Below the pieces are notes generated by a model. That model had not been told where the DNA came from. It saw nothing but the letters and a program-made list of their open reading frames with translations, and did no database searches. From Pseudomonas azotoformans (GTDB taxonomy: Bacteria > Pseudomonadota > Gammaproteobacteria > Pseudomonadales > Pseudomonadaceae), in contig NZ_CP014546.1 in NCBI RefSeq assembly GCF_001579805.1, forward strand, positions 5,084,001 through 5,148,000: a DNA stretch of 64,000 bases. The letters run 5' to 3'. Made by a program: the position numbers and the translations under genes. Every line of letters starts with the position of its first letter. Within the stretch, counting starts at the first letter, position 1. Shown here piece after piece: positions 49,261 to 57,463 of the stretch.

Positions 49261-49743
49261 ATGAAAAGCAAGAACACCCTCTGCCTCTGGTACAACGGCA
49301 CCGCCCTGGAGGCCGCCACCTTCTACGCCATGACCTTCCCCGACAGCAAGGTGAACGCCGTGCACCTGGCGCCCGGTGATTACCCGTCCGGCAAACAAGG
49401 CGACGTGTTGACCGTGGACTTCACCGTGTTGGGCATCCATTGCATTGGCCTCAACGGTGGGCCGATCTTCCCCCATACCGAGGCGTTTTCATTCCAGGTT
49501 GCCACTGATGACCAAGCCGAGACGGATCGTTACTGGAACGCCATCGTCGGCAACGGCGGCCAGGAAAGCGCCTGCGGCTGGTGCAAGGACAAATGGGGGG
49601 TGTCGTGGCAGATCTCACCGCGCGTGCTGACCGACGCGGTCACCCACCCCGACCCGGCCGTCGCCAAGCGCGCCTTTGACGCGATGATGACCATGAAGAA
49701 GATCGACATCGCCGCCATTGAAGCGGCGGTGGCCGCTGGCTAA
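49261..49743 (+). CDS. PhnB-like VOC family protein
   Basis: A 160-residue protein of the VOC superfamily, PhnB/3-demethylubiquinone-methyltransferase-like branch: LWYNGTALEAATFYAMTFPDSKV at the start, FTVLGIHCIGLNGGPIFPHTEAFSFQV, and GWCKDKWGVSWQISP. Despite some database names these are not methyltransferases; the role is unknown. A ribosome site (GTGGAG) lies 9 nt before the ATG. The stop overlaps the convergent GDSL hydrolase gene by 4 nt. Confidence 0.87.
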   Translation: MKSKNTLCLWYNGTALEAATFYAMTFPDSKVNAVHLAPGDYPSGKQGDVLTVDFTVLGIHCIGLNGGPIFPHTEAFSFQVATDDQAETDRYWNAIVGNGGQESACGWCKDKWGVSWQISPRVLTDAVTHPDPAVAKRAFDAMMTMKKIDIAAIEAAVAAG

Positions 49744-50636
49744 GGCAACGCCTTGAGCATGGCCTTTGCCGCCAGGGCGTGGACCTTGCGGGTGGGGTGC
49801 CATTCGTCCCAGTAGTAATGGCTATCGGGGCTGGCGCACGCCGGTTTCACGTCGGGGTAGGTGGGCTGGCATGGCGTGTCCATATCCGTGAACCCATTGG
49901 CTGGGGGATTGGCGCGTAGCGCGTCGCTGAACGCCAAATGGTCGAAGTAAGTGACCTTCGCCCCGCCGATCTGCGCCAACGCGGCCGGCAGCTTCTGTGC
50001 GAGCAACTGCTGGTAGTGCTTGGCGTTGTCGATCTGGTTGCCCTGCACCACTGCAGGCACATGGCTGAGGTCCGTGGTGCCCACCACCATCACGTGCCTG
50101 GCCCCCGCTGCCACCAGTTGCTCGGTGGCATTGCGGATGTTGGCCAGGCTGGATTCGCTCAGGGCTTCGATGGTTTCAGGATGGGAGAAGTCGGCCCATT
50201 CGAAAAAATCGTTGGCCGAGATGAAAATGAAATACAGCGCCTTGGGATCGGCCTTGTGAGACTTTGCGGCCTGCAAATGCTCGGTAACCTGGCCCAGCAC
50301 GCCGGTGTCCTGGGTCGGCATCATCCACGTGTAGTAGTTGCCGTGGCCACTTTTGGCGCCGCCCACCGCGTAGTCGGTCAGCGGTGTTTTTAATGCCTGG
50401 GCCAGGCCTTCAACGGCGGTTGGGCCATTGCTCCAGCGCCCCTTCCAGTACAGCGAGCCGGGCAGTGCCTGGGCGTCCTTGACCTTCTGCGCGGCAAGCC
50501 TTGTGGTGAGCGCGTCGCCCGCGCCATTGTCGGAGTAGCTGTCGCCAAAGGCATACAGGTGATCGTAGGTCGAGGCGCCAAAGGCGGTCGACACAGACAG
50601 GGTCAGCAAGGCGGCCAAACACGCGCGTCGGATCAT
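49740..50636 (-). CDS. Secreted SGNH/GDSL hydrolase
   Basis: A 298-residue esterase or lipase. The start at 50636 gives a signal peptide (MIRRACLAALLTLSVSTAFG, cleavage near residue 20) and has GGGAGAA as ribosome site. Block I is YAFGDSYSDNGAG with nucleophile S33; the block III region has ISANDFFEWAD (Asn of the oxyanion hole); block V is DEWHPT with D277 and H280. No autotransporter barrel follows, so it is a free periplasmic or secreted enzyme. Natural ester substrate unknown. Confidence 0.9.
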   Translation of the reverse strand: MIRRACLAALLTLSVSTAFGASTYDHLYAFGDSYSDNGAGDALTTRLAAQKVKDAQALPGSLYWKGRWSNGPTAVEGLAQALKTPLTDYAVGGAKSGHGNYYTWMMPTQDTGVLGQVTEHLQAAKSHKADPKALYFIFISANDFFEWADFSHPETIEALSESSLANIRNATEQLVAAGARHVMVVGTTDLSHVPAVVQGNQIDNAKHYQQLLAQKLPAALAQIGGAKVTYFDHLAFSDALRANPPANGFTDMDTPCQPTYPDVKPACASPDSHYYWDEWHPTRKVHALAAKAMLKALP

Positions 50637-50844
50637 CGAGGTTCTCCCGGAAGGTGCGAATAGACTACCGGCTGGTTGAAAGCACGGCAGGACGATTGCG
50701 ACGCGCACATATCCGGCGACGGCTACACCCTTGCTGTGCCGGGGCTTGCGACCAGGTTTGGCGCTCCACCAGCAACATCCGGCTAAAGATCCGGCCGCGC
50801 CTGCCGTCACCCTTAAATCCCTGAATGGACTCAATGAGGCTCCT

Positions 50845-52239
50845 GTGCGCTTTATCACTCCCCTTTTGCTGATCGGTGGCATCGCCACCCTGGCCGGTTG
50901 CGCCACCCAGAAAGCCAAGATCGATCAAATGTTTGCCCTGGCCCTGAGCCAGCCTCTGGTTGAGAACAGTATCGTGCGCGAAGGCGATACGTTGAGCTTC
51001 GAGGTGCTGATGCCCACGCTCCCAAACAACCCCGTGCGTCGCACCCTGCAATTTGAGGCCGCGTGTTCTTCCACCCAGTTGCACCTGCTGTACATGGACG
51101 CGGTCAAGCGCCTGTATCCAGGCAGCGTAGGCCGCTACGCTAGCGCGCAAAAGCTGTCGCCGGAGTTGCACGCAACCCTGGCCACCAACCAGACGTTCGT
51201 ACGCGCCTGTGCCGAAACGCCAAAGCCCGACTGGCGCCTGGTACAGGCTAATGAGCGTGGCGATCAGGTGTTGATCGACGCCAACAGCATCAAGACCGTC
51301 AACGGCGAAACGCGCTTTTGGGCGGCCTTCGATAACCCGACAGTGCTCAACGACCTACCGTACAACGCCCCTTACGCGCAAAAACGCGAACGCTTCGCGG
51401 TGTCGTGCAAGAACGGCACCTACATGGAATTGGCCGGCTACGACATCGACGCCAACAACCGCGTCAGCGACGGCCGTGTCGACAGCTTCCCCACGCCACA
51501 GAACATCGCCGGCAGCAATGCCGACTATGCGTTGCTGTTCAACAACGTTTGTACCAGCCCGGAAAAGATCGCCACATTGCCTGCTTTCAAGCCCCGCATG
51601 AAGGCACCGACCACCATCGCCCTGACGTCGGTGCAACCCGCAGTGCTGGCGGCCATCACGCAGTTGAACCTGGACAAGCCCGCCCATTCGTTCAAGTACG
51701 TACAGTTTGTCGGCACCAGCAACTACCGCGGCAAGACCAGCGATAACAAAAGCACTCAGTTCGTCAGCCAGGATGCGCCGAGCGGGCAACTGGCCCTGGC
51801 GACGCGTGGCGACGGCTATGAAAGCCAGGCGGTGAGCTGGCGTAACTTGTTCCACTTGGTGTCGAAAGCCACCTACGGCGGCTCAGGCATGGCAGAAAGC
51901 TCGACCCTGACCCAGCTGAGTTTCACCGGTAACTGGAAGGCCTTGCCCCTGGGCGAAACGGTGACCTATACCACCGCACGCTCCAGCCTCAACAGCCTGA
52001 TTGGCAGCAGCAACTCGTCACTCACCACGCGTTGCCAGGTTGAACGTGAACTGCAAGCCAGTGAACTCAACGCGAAACTGTCGGGCACCGCCAAGGCCTT
52101 GTCCTGCCGCAGCGACGGTGACAAGTACAACCGTGTGAACCACCTGTACTTCCTGGCCGACTACGCCTACTTCTTTGAATCGAGCACCGACAAGAACGAG
52201 TTTTTCTACTCCGACTCGCGTATCGATAGATTCGAGTAA
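50845..52239 (+). CDS. Lipoprotein, possibly surface-adhesin E-like
   Basis: A 464-residue predicted lipoprotein. I start at the GTG at 50845, which gives VRFITPLLLIGGIATLAGC with lipobox LAGC (C19) and has GAGG 5 nt upstream; earlier in-frame codons give an unstructured extension. PDWRLVQANERGDQVLIDANSIK resembles the surface-adhesin E domain, but the similarity is weak. Several Cys pairs are in the mature part. No enzymatic motif is seen. The stop codon lies in a 15-bp tandem duplication. Confidence 0.72.
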   Translation: MRFITPLLLIGGIATLAGCATQKAKIDQMFALALSQPLVENSIVREGDTLSFEVLMPTLPNNPVRRTLQFEAACSSTQLHLLYMDAVKRLYPGSVGRYASAQKLSPELHATLATNQTFVRACAETPKPDWRLVQANERGDQVLIDANSIKTVNGETRFWAAFDNPTVLNDLPYNAPYAQKRERFAVSCKNGTYMELAGYDIDANNRVSDGRVDSFPTPQNIAGSNADYALLFNNVCTSPEKIATLPAFKPRMKAPTTIALTSVQPAVLAAITQLNLDKPAHSFKYVQFVGTSNYRGKTSDNKSTQFVSQDAPSGQLALATRGDGYESQAVSWRNLFHLVSKATYGGSGMAESSTLTQLSFTGNWKALPLGETVTYTTARSSLNSLIGSSNSSLTTRCQVERELQASELNAKLSGTAKALSCRSDGDKYNRVNHLYFLADYAYFFESSTDKNEFFYSDSRIDRFE

Positions 52240-52260
52240 GCCCCGTTCGAGTAAGCCCCG
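52231..52260 (+). repeat. Perfect 15-bp tandem duplication over a stop codon
   Basis: TTCGAGTAAGCCCCG occurs twice without spacer (52231-52245 and 52246-52260). The first copy holds the last two codons and TAA of the lipoprotein gene; because 15 is a multiple of three, the second copy repeats FE-stop in the same frame. It looks like a recent slippage duplication. Confidence 0.9.
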
Positions 52261-52262
52261 TT

Positions 52263-52313
52263 GACACACTCTGTAATCTTCCATGAAGATGGAGGCCTTA
52301 TTCAGGGTGTGTC
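52263..52313 (+). promoter_or_regulatory. Nested inverted repeat after the lipoprotein gene
   Basis: GACACACTCTG (52263-52273) pairs with CAGGGTGTGTC (52303-52313), 11 pairs with one G-U. Inside lies a perfect small hairpin, ATCTTC-CAT-GAAGAT (52276-52290). It is 24 nt after the stop. No U-tract follows. It may end the upstream transcript or act in the leader of the aldolase gene. The remaining non-coding part of this 307-bp gap, apart from the hairpin at 52435, shows nothing clear. Confidence 0.45.
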
Positions 52314-52434
52314 ATCTCATGACTGCAACGTCTTCCGTTAACCTTTCCGTCATTGGCTCCGTTGCCAAGGCGCAAGGTTGCGTTGCGCACGCCCTCAAAT
52401 CGAAGAAACAGTCGCTCATGTGACCGGGGCGCGC

Positions 52435-52461
52435 TGTCCCGTCAGATGAGCTGACAGGACA
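52435..52461 (+). promoter_or_regulatory. Hairpin upstream of the DapA-family gene
   Basis: TGTCC-c-GTCAG, loop ATGAG, CTGAC-a-GGACA: ten pairs with one symmetric mismatch, ending 85 nt before the ATG. It is likely a protein operator or part of an RNA leader; position and symmetry are the only evidence. Confidence 0.4.
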
Positions 52462-52546
52462 TTGAGCGCGACGGCCTTCCTCCCTTGCACAATTCCCTCT
52501 GCCCTTCTGACGGTGACTCCAGCGGTCAATCATCAGGAGAAAGTGC

Positions 52547-53395
52547 ATGTCATCGTTTCAAGGTATCTGGGTTCCCGTGGTCACGCCGTTCCAGGACGGC
52601 GCCATCGATTTCATCAGTCTGCATCGCCTGGTCAGCCATCTGCTGGACAAGCACGTGGCCGGGATCATGGTGTGCACCACCACTGGAGAAGCGGCGTCGC
52701 TGAGTCGCCAGGAACAGTTGGCGGTGCTCGATGCCGTGTTGCAATGGGTGCCGGCAAACCGTGTGGTGATGGGCCTGGCGGGCTACAACCAGATTGAGCT
52801 GTTGCACTTCCAGCGCGAAATCCTGCAACGCCCGGTCGCCGGTTTGCTGGTGCCGGCGCCCAGCTACATCCGCCCGTCCCAGGCTGGCCTGGAAGCGTTC
52901 TTCCGCACCGTGGCAGATGCGTCCAGCGTGCCGATCATTCTGTATGACATCCCCTACCGCACCGGGTCGACCTTTGAGCAGGCCACGTTGCTCAACATCG
53001 TCGCCCATGAGCGGATCGTCGCGATCAAGGACTGTGGCGGCAACCTGGGCAATACCCTGGCGCTGCTGGCCAGTGGCAACGTGACGGTGTTGTGCGGCGA
53101 GGATATCCAGATCTTCAACGCCCTGTGCCTGGGCGCGACCGGGGCGATTGCGGCGTCGGCCCATGTACACACCGAACGGTTTGTGGCGCTGTGGCAGCAG
53201 GTGCGGGACAACCAGCTGTCGGAGGCGCGGAAGACGTTTTTCCAGTTGCTGCCCTTGATCAACACGCTGTTCATGGAGCCCAACCCGGCGCCGGTTAAAG
53301 CGGCCCTGGCGTTGCAGGGGTTGATCAGCAGCGAGTTGCGCGCGCCAATGCAGCGCGCCAGCGATGCGGTTGTCACCCGGCTGACGCAGTTATAG
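52547..53395 (+). CDS. Dihydrodipicolinate synthase/N-acetylneuraminate lyase family protein
   Basis: A 282-residue class I aldolase of the DapA superfamily. Motifs are GIWVPVVTPF, the pyruvate-carboxylate loop TTTGE, the catalytic Tyr Y133 in YDIPYRTG and the Schiff-base Lys K161 in VAIKDCGGN. CAGGAGAAAG precedes the ATG. It could be a DapA isozyme or a relative acting on another 2-oxo acid; its place, far from lysine genes and alone, favours a paralogue rather than the housekeeping dapA. A strong terminator follows. Confidence 0.88.
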   Translation: MSSFQGIWVPVVTPFQDGAIDFISLHRLVSHLLDKHVAGIMVCTTTGEAASLSRQEQLAVLDAVLQWVPANRVVMGLAGYNQIELLHFQREILQRPVAGLLVPAPSYIRPSQAGLEAFFRTVADASSVPIILYDIPYRTGSTFEQATLLNIVAHERIVAIKDCGGNLGNTLALLASGNVTVLCGEDIQIFNALCLGATGAIAASAHVHTERFVALWQQVRDNQLSEARKTFFQLLPLINTLFMEPNPAPVKAALALQGLISSELRAPMQRASDAVVTRLTQL

Positions 53396-53400
53396 GAACC

Positions 53401-53435
53401 GGCTGACAGAGGCGATCTGATCGCCTCACACAGCC
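53401..53435. terminator. Long hairpin after the DapA-family gene
   Basis: GGCTG-aca-GAGGCGAT, loop CTG, ATCGCCTC-aca-CAGCC: 13 pairs in two perfect blocks with a symmetric ACA/ACA internal loop, 6 nt after the stop. No long U-tract on either side. Best read as a transcript end. Confidence 0.65.
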
Positions 53436-53520
53436 GTTACCAATGGTCATATTTTTGGTTGGCGATAGCGCAGACGGCCGCGTAAGGTCGGCTGCACGTT
53501 GCATCGGTCAGGGGATCTGG

Positions 53521-54693
53521 ATGAAATCACTGCGTTTTCTGATACTGCTCAGCCTGGCGGGTTGCTCTGCCCACTCGGCAGTACTGCCGTCACCCGCGCC
53601 TGACAGTTTTGAACACTACCGCCAGCAAACCCTGTTGGACCTTGAGCGCGACCGACGCTTTCAAGATACGGACCACAGCTTGGAGCTGGACTGGAATGCG
53701 CCGCGTGAATGGGTCGCGCAAACGCCCAATGGCCACGGCGTTTTGTTGGTGCACGGCCTGGGCGATTCGCCGGGTTCTTTCAGCGATATTGGCGCGCATC
53801 TGGCCTCGCGGGGCTATCGAGTACGCACGCTGTTGCTGCCAGGGCATGGCACGCAACCGTCGGACATGCTGGACGTCGACATCGAGGATTGGCGCCGAAC
53901 TGTGGCGCAACAAGTGGAGCTGCTGCGGCGAGAGACGGACCAGGTCTACCTGGGTGGTTTCTCCACCGGCGCCAACCTGGTGCTGGAGTACGCCATGGAC
54001 AATCCAGACATTGCCGGGCTGTTGATGTTTTCCCCGGCGTTCAAGGCCCGTAATCGCTATATCTGGCTGCTGCCCTGGCTGGCCCACATCAAGCCATGGC
54101 TACGTGACCCTGACGGTCCGCGGCAGCAACAAACACCGTTGCGCTACCAGAATGTGCCTACCAATGGCTTTGCCCAGTTCTACCAGACCAGCAAATCGGT
54201 CATCGACAAGTTGGAAGAGCGGCCGTTTGATCGGCCCGTGCTGATCGTCAGCGCGGCCCATGACTCAGTGGTGGATGTGGAGTTTGTACGGCAGAGCTTC
54301 GCTGAGCGCTTCACCCACCCGGCCTCACGCATGATCTGGTACGGCGAGCCCGCCACATCACCGCAATTACCGCGTTTGCTGGTGCGCACTGACCACCTGC
54401 CGGCCCAACAGGTCAGTCGGTTCTCCCACATGGGCGTGCTGTTCGCACCCGACAACCCCTTGTACGGGCACGGCGGCAGCCAGCGCGTGTGCCTGAACGG
54501 CCAGACCGATGAGGACTTTGCGCGTTGCCGCGCAGGCGAACCCGTGTGGTACTCGGACTGGGGCTATCGCGAATCGGGCAAAGTGCATGCGCGGCTTACC
54601 TTCAACCCGTATTTCGATTGGCAGGCCCAGGTCATGGACCAGGTGATGCAAGCGTCGTCACCAGCATTGACCCAGCGGCAAAAGCAACCCTGA
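53521..54693 (+). CDS. Lipoprotein alpha/beta hydrolase
   Basis: A 390-residue predicted lipoprotein hydrolase. The ATG at 53521 gives MKSLRFLILLSLAGC with lipobox LAGC (C15). The fold is alpha/beta hydrolase: VLLVHGLGDSPGSF for the oxyanion loop, GFSTGAN with nucleophile S148, SAAHDSVVD for the acid and FSHMGVLFAPDNPLYG for the His. It resembles monoacylglycerol lipase or carboxylesterase, tethered to the inner or outer membrane facing the periplasm. Substrate unknown. A 140-bp gap follows. Confidence 0.85.
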   Translation: MKSLRFLILLSLAGCSAHSAVLPSPAPDSFEHYRQQTLLDLERDRRFQDTDHSLELDWNAPREWVAQTPNGHGVLLVHGLGDSPGSFSDIGAHLASRGYRVRTLLLPGHGTQPSDMLDVDIEDWRRTVAQQVELLRRETDQVYLGGFSTGANLVLEYAMDNPDIAGLLMFSPAFKARNRYIWLLPWLAHIKPWLRDPDGPRQQQTPLRYQNVPTNGFAQFYQTSKSVIDKLEERPFDRPVLIVSAAHDSVVDVEFVRQSFAERFTHPASRMIWYGEPATSPQLPRLLVRTDHLPAQQVSRFSHMGVLFAPDNPLYGHGGSQRVCLNGQTDEDFARCRAGEPVWYSDWGYRESGKVHARLTFNPYFDWQAQVMDQVMQASSPALTQRQKQP

Positions 54694-54775
54694 AGGCCAA
54701 TGCGCCAAAAAAAGATAAACAGCGGACTCCCCGGTTGCGAGCGCTGCGATCCAGGCCTATGGTCGAAGGCACACT

Positions 54776-54795
54776 TTGCATTTTGTTGCATTTTT
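54776..54795. repeat. Two tandem 10-bp AT-rich direct repeats before the cystathionine beta-synthase gene
   Basis: TTGCATTTTG and TTGCATTTTT follow each other without gap, one helical turn apart, 39 nt before the ATG. Such phased repeats suit a dimeric regulator binding on one face of the DNA, in a region otherwise GC-rich. Function inferred only from pattern. Confidence 0.4.
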
Positions 54796-54833
54796 GCGGT
54801 CCACCCCGACGCCAACTCGCACCAGGTGACACC

Positions 54834-56210
54834 ATGCCCAGCCCTTCCCGCCCCGCCGTCCTGGAACTGATCGGCAATACGCCGCTGGTTCGGGTCAGCC
54901 GGTTCGATACCGGCCCCTGTACGTTGTTTCTCAAGCTTGAATCCCAGAACCCCGGTGGCTCCATCAAGGACCGCATCGGCCTGGCCATGATCGACGCCGC
55001 CGAACGCGACGGCCGCTTGCGCCCCGGCGGCACCATTATTGAAGCCACCGCTGGCAACACCGGCCTGGGCCTGGCGCTGGTCGGTCGGGCCAAGGGCTAC
55101 CGGGTGGTGCTGGTGGTGCCCGACAAGATGTCCACGGAAAAAGTACTGCACCTCAAGGCCATGGGCGCCGAGGTACATATCACCCGCTCCGACGTGGGCA
55201 AGGGCCACCCCGAGTATTATCAGGACGTGGCCGCGCGCCTGGCCAAGGACATTCCGGGCTCGTTCTTCGCCGACCAATTCAACAACCCAGCCAACCCCCT
55301 GGCCCATGAAACCAGCACCGCGCCGGAAATCTGGGCACAGACCCAGCATGATCTGGACGCCATCGTCGTAGGCGTCGGCTCAGCCGGTACCCTCACCGGC
55401 CTGACGCGCTTCTTCAAGCGCGTACAACCCGAACTGGCGATGGTGCTGGCCGACCCGGTGGGCTCGGTGATGGCCGAATACAGCCGCAGTGGCAAGATGG
55501 AAACGCCGGGGTCCTGGGCGGTGGAAGGCATTGGCGAAGACTTCATTCCGTCGATTGCCGACCTGTCCAGCGTGCGTCAGGCCTACTCCATCAGCGACGA
55601 AGAAAGCTTCGACCACGCCCGGCAGTTGCTCAAGGCAGAGGGCATTCTCGGTGGTTCATCCACCGGCACCCTGCTGGCTGCGGCCCTGCGATACTGCCGC
55701 GAACAGACCACGCCCAAACGCGTGGTCACCTTTGTCTGTGACACCGGCACCCGTTACCTGTCGAAGGTCTACAACGACCAGTGGATGAACGACGCCGGCC
55801 TTTTGCACTACAAGCACTACGACGACCTGCGCGACCTGATCGCGCGGCGCTTCGAAGACGGTCGTGTGATCAGCGTGAGCCCCGACGACACCTTGCTCAC
55901 CGCGTTCCAGCGCATGCGCCTGGCGGATGTATCGCAGCTGCCAGTGTTGGTGGACGGTCAGAAGCTGGTGGGTGTCATCGATGAATCCGACATCCTGCTG
56001 GGCCTGCACCAGGACGCCACGCATTTCTCCATGATTGTCTCCAGCGCCATGACCAATACCCTGCAAACCCTGTCCCCCAGCGCCAGCCTCGCGCAACTGC
56101 AGGCGGAGCTGGATCGCGGCCTGGTCGCCATTATTGCCGACGCCACAGGCTTCCACGGCCTGATTACCCGCGTCGACCTGCTCAACCACCTACGGAGATC
56201 CCTTGCATGA
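54834..56210 (+). CDS. Cystathionine beta-synthase
   Basis: A 458-residue PLP enzyme that joins serine and homocysteine into cystathionine, the first step of reverse transsulfuration. The ATG at 54834 opens MPSPSRPAVLELIGNTPLVR, the family start. PLP-lysine K45 is in NPGGSIKDRIG; the substrate loop is ATAGNTG (about 71-77); GGSSTG holds the phosphate. Two CBS domains occupy about 335-455, a regulatory module of CBS but absent in cysteine synthase. The N-terminal haem-binding extension of human CBS is lacking. Overlaps the next gene by ATGA. Confidence 0.92.
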   Translation: MPSPSRPAVLELIGNTPLVRVSRFDTGPCTLFLKLESQNPGGSIKDRIGLAMIDAAERDGRLRPGGTIIEATAGNTGLGLALVGRAKGYRVVLVVPDKMSTEKVLHLKAMGAEVHITRSDVGKGHPEYYQDVAARLAKDIPGSFFADQFNNPANPLAHETSTAPEIWAQTQHDLDAIVVGVGSAGTLTGLTRFFKRVQPELAMVLADPVGSVMAEYSRSGKMETPGSWAVEGIGEDFIPSIADLSSVRQAYSISDEESFDHARQLLKAEGILGGSSTGTLLAAALRYCREQTTPKRVVTFVCDTGTRYLSKVYNDQWMNDAGLLHYKHYDDLRDLIARRFEDGRVISVSPDDTLLTAFQRMRLADVSQLPVLVDGQKLVGVIDESDILLGLHQDATHFSMIVSSAMTNTLQTLSPSASLAQLQAELDRGLVAIIADATGFHGLITRVDLLNHLRRSLA

Positions 56211-57373
56211 GCCCATCCGACAAAAGCGCCTTTGCCACCCGTGTGATCCATGCAGGACAGTCCCCCGACCCGACCACGGGCGCGCTGATGCCGCCGATCT
56301 ACGCCAACTCCACCTACCTGCAAGACAGCCCCGGCGTACATAAAGGCTTCGACTACGGCCGCTCCCACAACCCCACGCGGTTTGCCCTGGAGCGCTGCGT
56401 GGCGGACCTGGAAGGCGGCAGCCAGGCATTTGCCTTCGCTTCCGGGCTGGCGGCGATTTCGACGGTGTTGGAGTTGCTGGATGCCGGCGCCCATATCGTC
56501 TCCGGCAATGATTTGTATGGCGGCACCTTCCGGCTGTTCGACAAAGTGCGCCAACGCAGCGCCGGGCACCGCTTCAGCTTTGTCGACCTGAGTGACTTGT
56601 CGGCCTTTGAAGCGAGCCTGCAGGACGACACGCGCATGGTCTGGGTCGAGACCCCCAGCAACCCGCTGCTGAGCCTCACAGACCTGAGCGCCATCGCCCG
56701 AATCTGCCGCGATCGCGGCATCATTTGCGTGGCCGACAACACCTTCGCCAGCCCTTGGATCCAGCGCCCACTGGAACTGGGCTTTGATGTGGTGGTGCAT
56801 TCCACCACCAAATACCTCAATGGCCACTCCGATGTCATCGGCGGCATCGCCATTGTCGGCGACAACCCCGAACTGGCGGAGCGCCTGGGCTTTTTGCAAA
56901 ACTCGGTGGGCGCCATCGCCGGGCCATTCGACGCGTTCCTCACCCTGCGCGGCGTGAAGACCCTGGCGTTGCGCATGGAGCGCCATTGCAGCAACGCCCT
57001 CGACCTGGCCACCTGGTTGGAGCAACAACCGCAAGTGGCACGGGTTTATTACCCAGGCCTCAAGTCCCATCCGCAGCATGAACTGGCGCGCAAACAGATG
57101 CGTGGGTTTGGCGGGATGATTTCGATTGACCTGAACAGCGACCTGGCCGGCGCCACGCGCTTCCTGGAAAACGTCAAGATCTTCGCCCTGGCCGAAAGTC
57201 TTGGCGGTGTGGAAAGCCTGATCGAACACCCGGCGATCATGACCCATGCGAGCATCCCGGCGGCAACGCGGGCGCAGCTGGGGATTGGGGATGGGTTGGT
57301 GCGGTTGTCGGTGGGGGTTGAGGATGTGGAGGATCTGCGGGCGGATTTGGCCCAGGCGTTATTACGCATCTAA
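56207..57373 (+). CDS. Cystathionine gamma-lyase/gamma-synthase
   Basis: A 388-residue Cys/Met-metabolism PLP enzyme. FATRVIHAGQSPDPTTGA, the Y-x-R phosphate motif in FDYGRSHNPTR, and PLP-lysine K202 in STTKYLNGHSD are present; SLGGVESLIEHPAIMTHASIP completes the active site. Coupled by ATGA to cystathionine beta-synthase, so its job is most likely to split cystathionine into cysteine, ammonia and 2-oxobutyrate, letting the cell make cysteine from methionine. Gamma-synthase activity cannot be excluded by sequence. Followed by a REP-type terminator. Confidence 0.92.
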   Translation: MSPSDKSAFATRVIHAGQSPDPTTGALMPPIYANSTYLQDSPGVHKGFDYGRSHNPTRFALERCVADLEGGSQAFAFASGLAAISTVLELLDAGAHIVSGNDLYGGTFRLFDKVRQRSAGHRFSFVDLSDLSAFEASLQDDTRMVWVETPSNPLLSLTDLSAIARICRDRGIICVADNTFASPWIQRPLELGFDVVVHSTTKYLNGHSDVIGGIAIVGDNPELAERLGFLQNSVGAIAGPFDAFLTLRGVKTLALRMERHCSNALDLATWLEQQPQVARVYYPGLKSHPQHELARKQMRGFGGMISIDLNSDLAGATRFLENVKIFALAESLGGVESLIEHPAIMTHASIPAATRAQLGIGDGLVRLSVGVEDVEDLRADLAQALLRI

Positions 57374-57385
57374 ATAGGTTGGCTT

Positions 57386-57440
57386 GGCCTGTGCACCGTG
57401 CAGGCCGTTGTGGCGAGCGGGCTTGCCCCGCTCGCCACAA
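57386..57440. repeat. Two hairpins, the second a REP palindrome, between convergent genes
   Basis: GGCCTG-TGCACCGTG-CAGGCC (57386-57406) is followed by a perfect 14-bp stem, TTGTGGCGAGCGGG (57408-57421) with CCCGCTCGCCACAA (57427-57440) and a 5-nt loop. The second shares its core with the REP pair at 7992. It lies between the ends of the cystathionine lyase gene and the convergent OsmC-YcaO gene and can terminate both. Confidence 0.75.
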
Positions 57441-57463
57441 CAAGCCCCCCAGAGGGATTGGTG

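Noticed and set aside
52547..53395. Housekeeping dapA for lysine synthesis
   Set aside because: The gene stands alone with no lysine-pathway neighbour; motifs fit the whole superfamily, so no gene symbol was given.
53443..53520. N-terminal extension of the lipoprotein hydrolase
   Set aside because: The lipoprotein signal starts at the ATG at 53521; the extension would put 26 residues before it.
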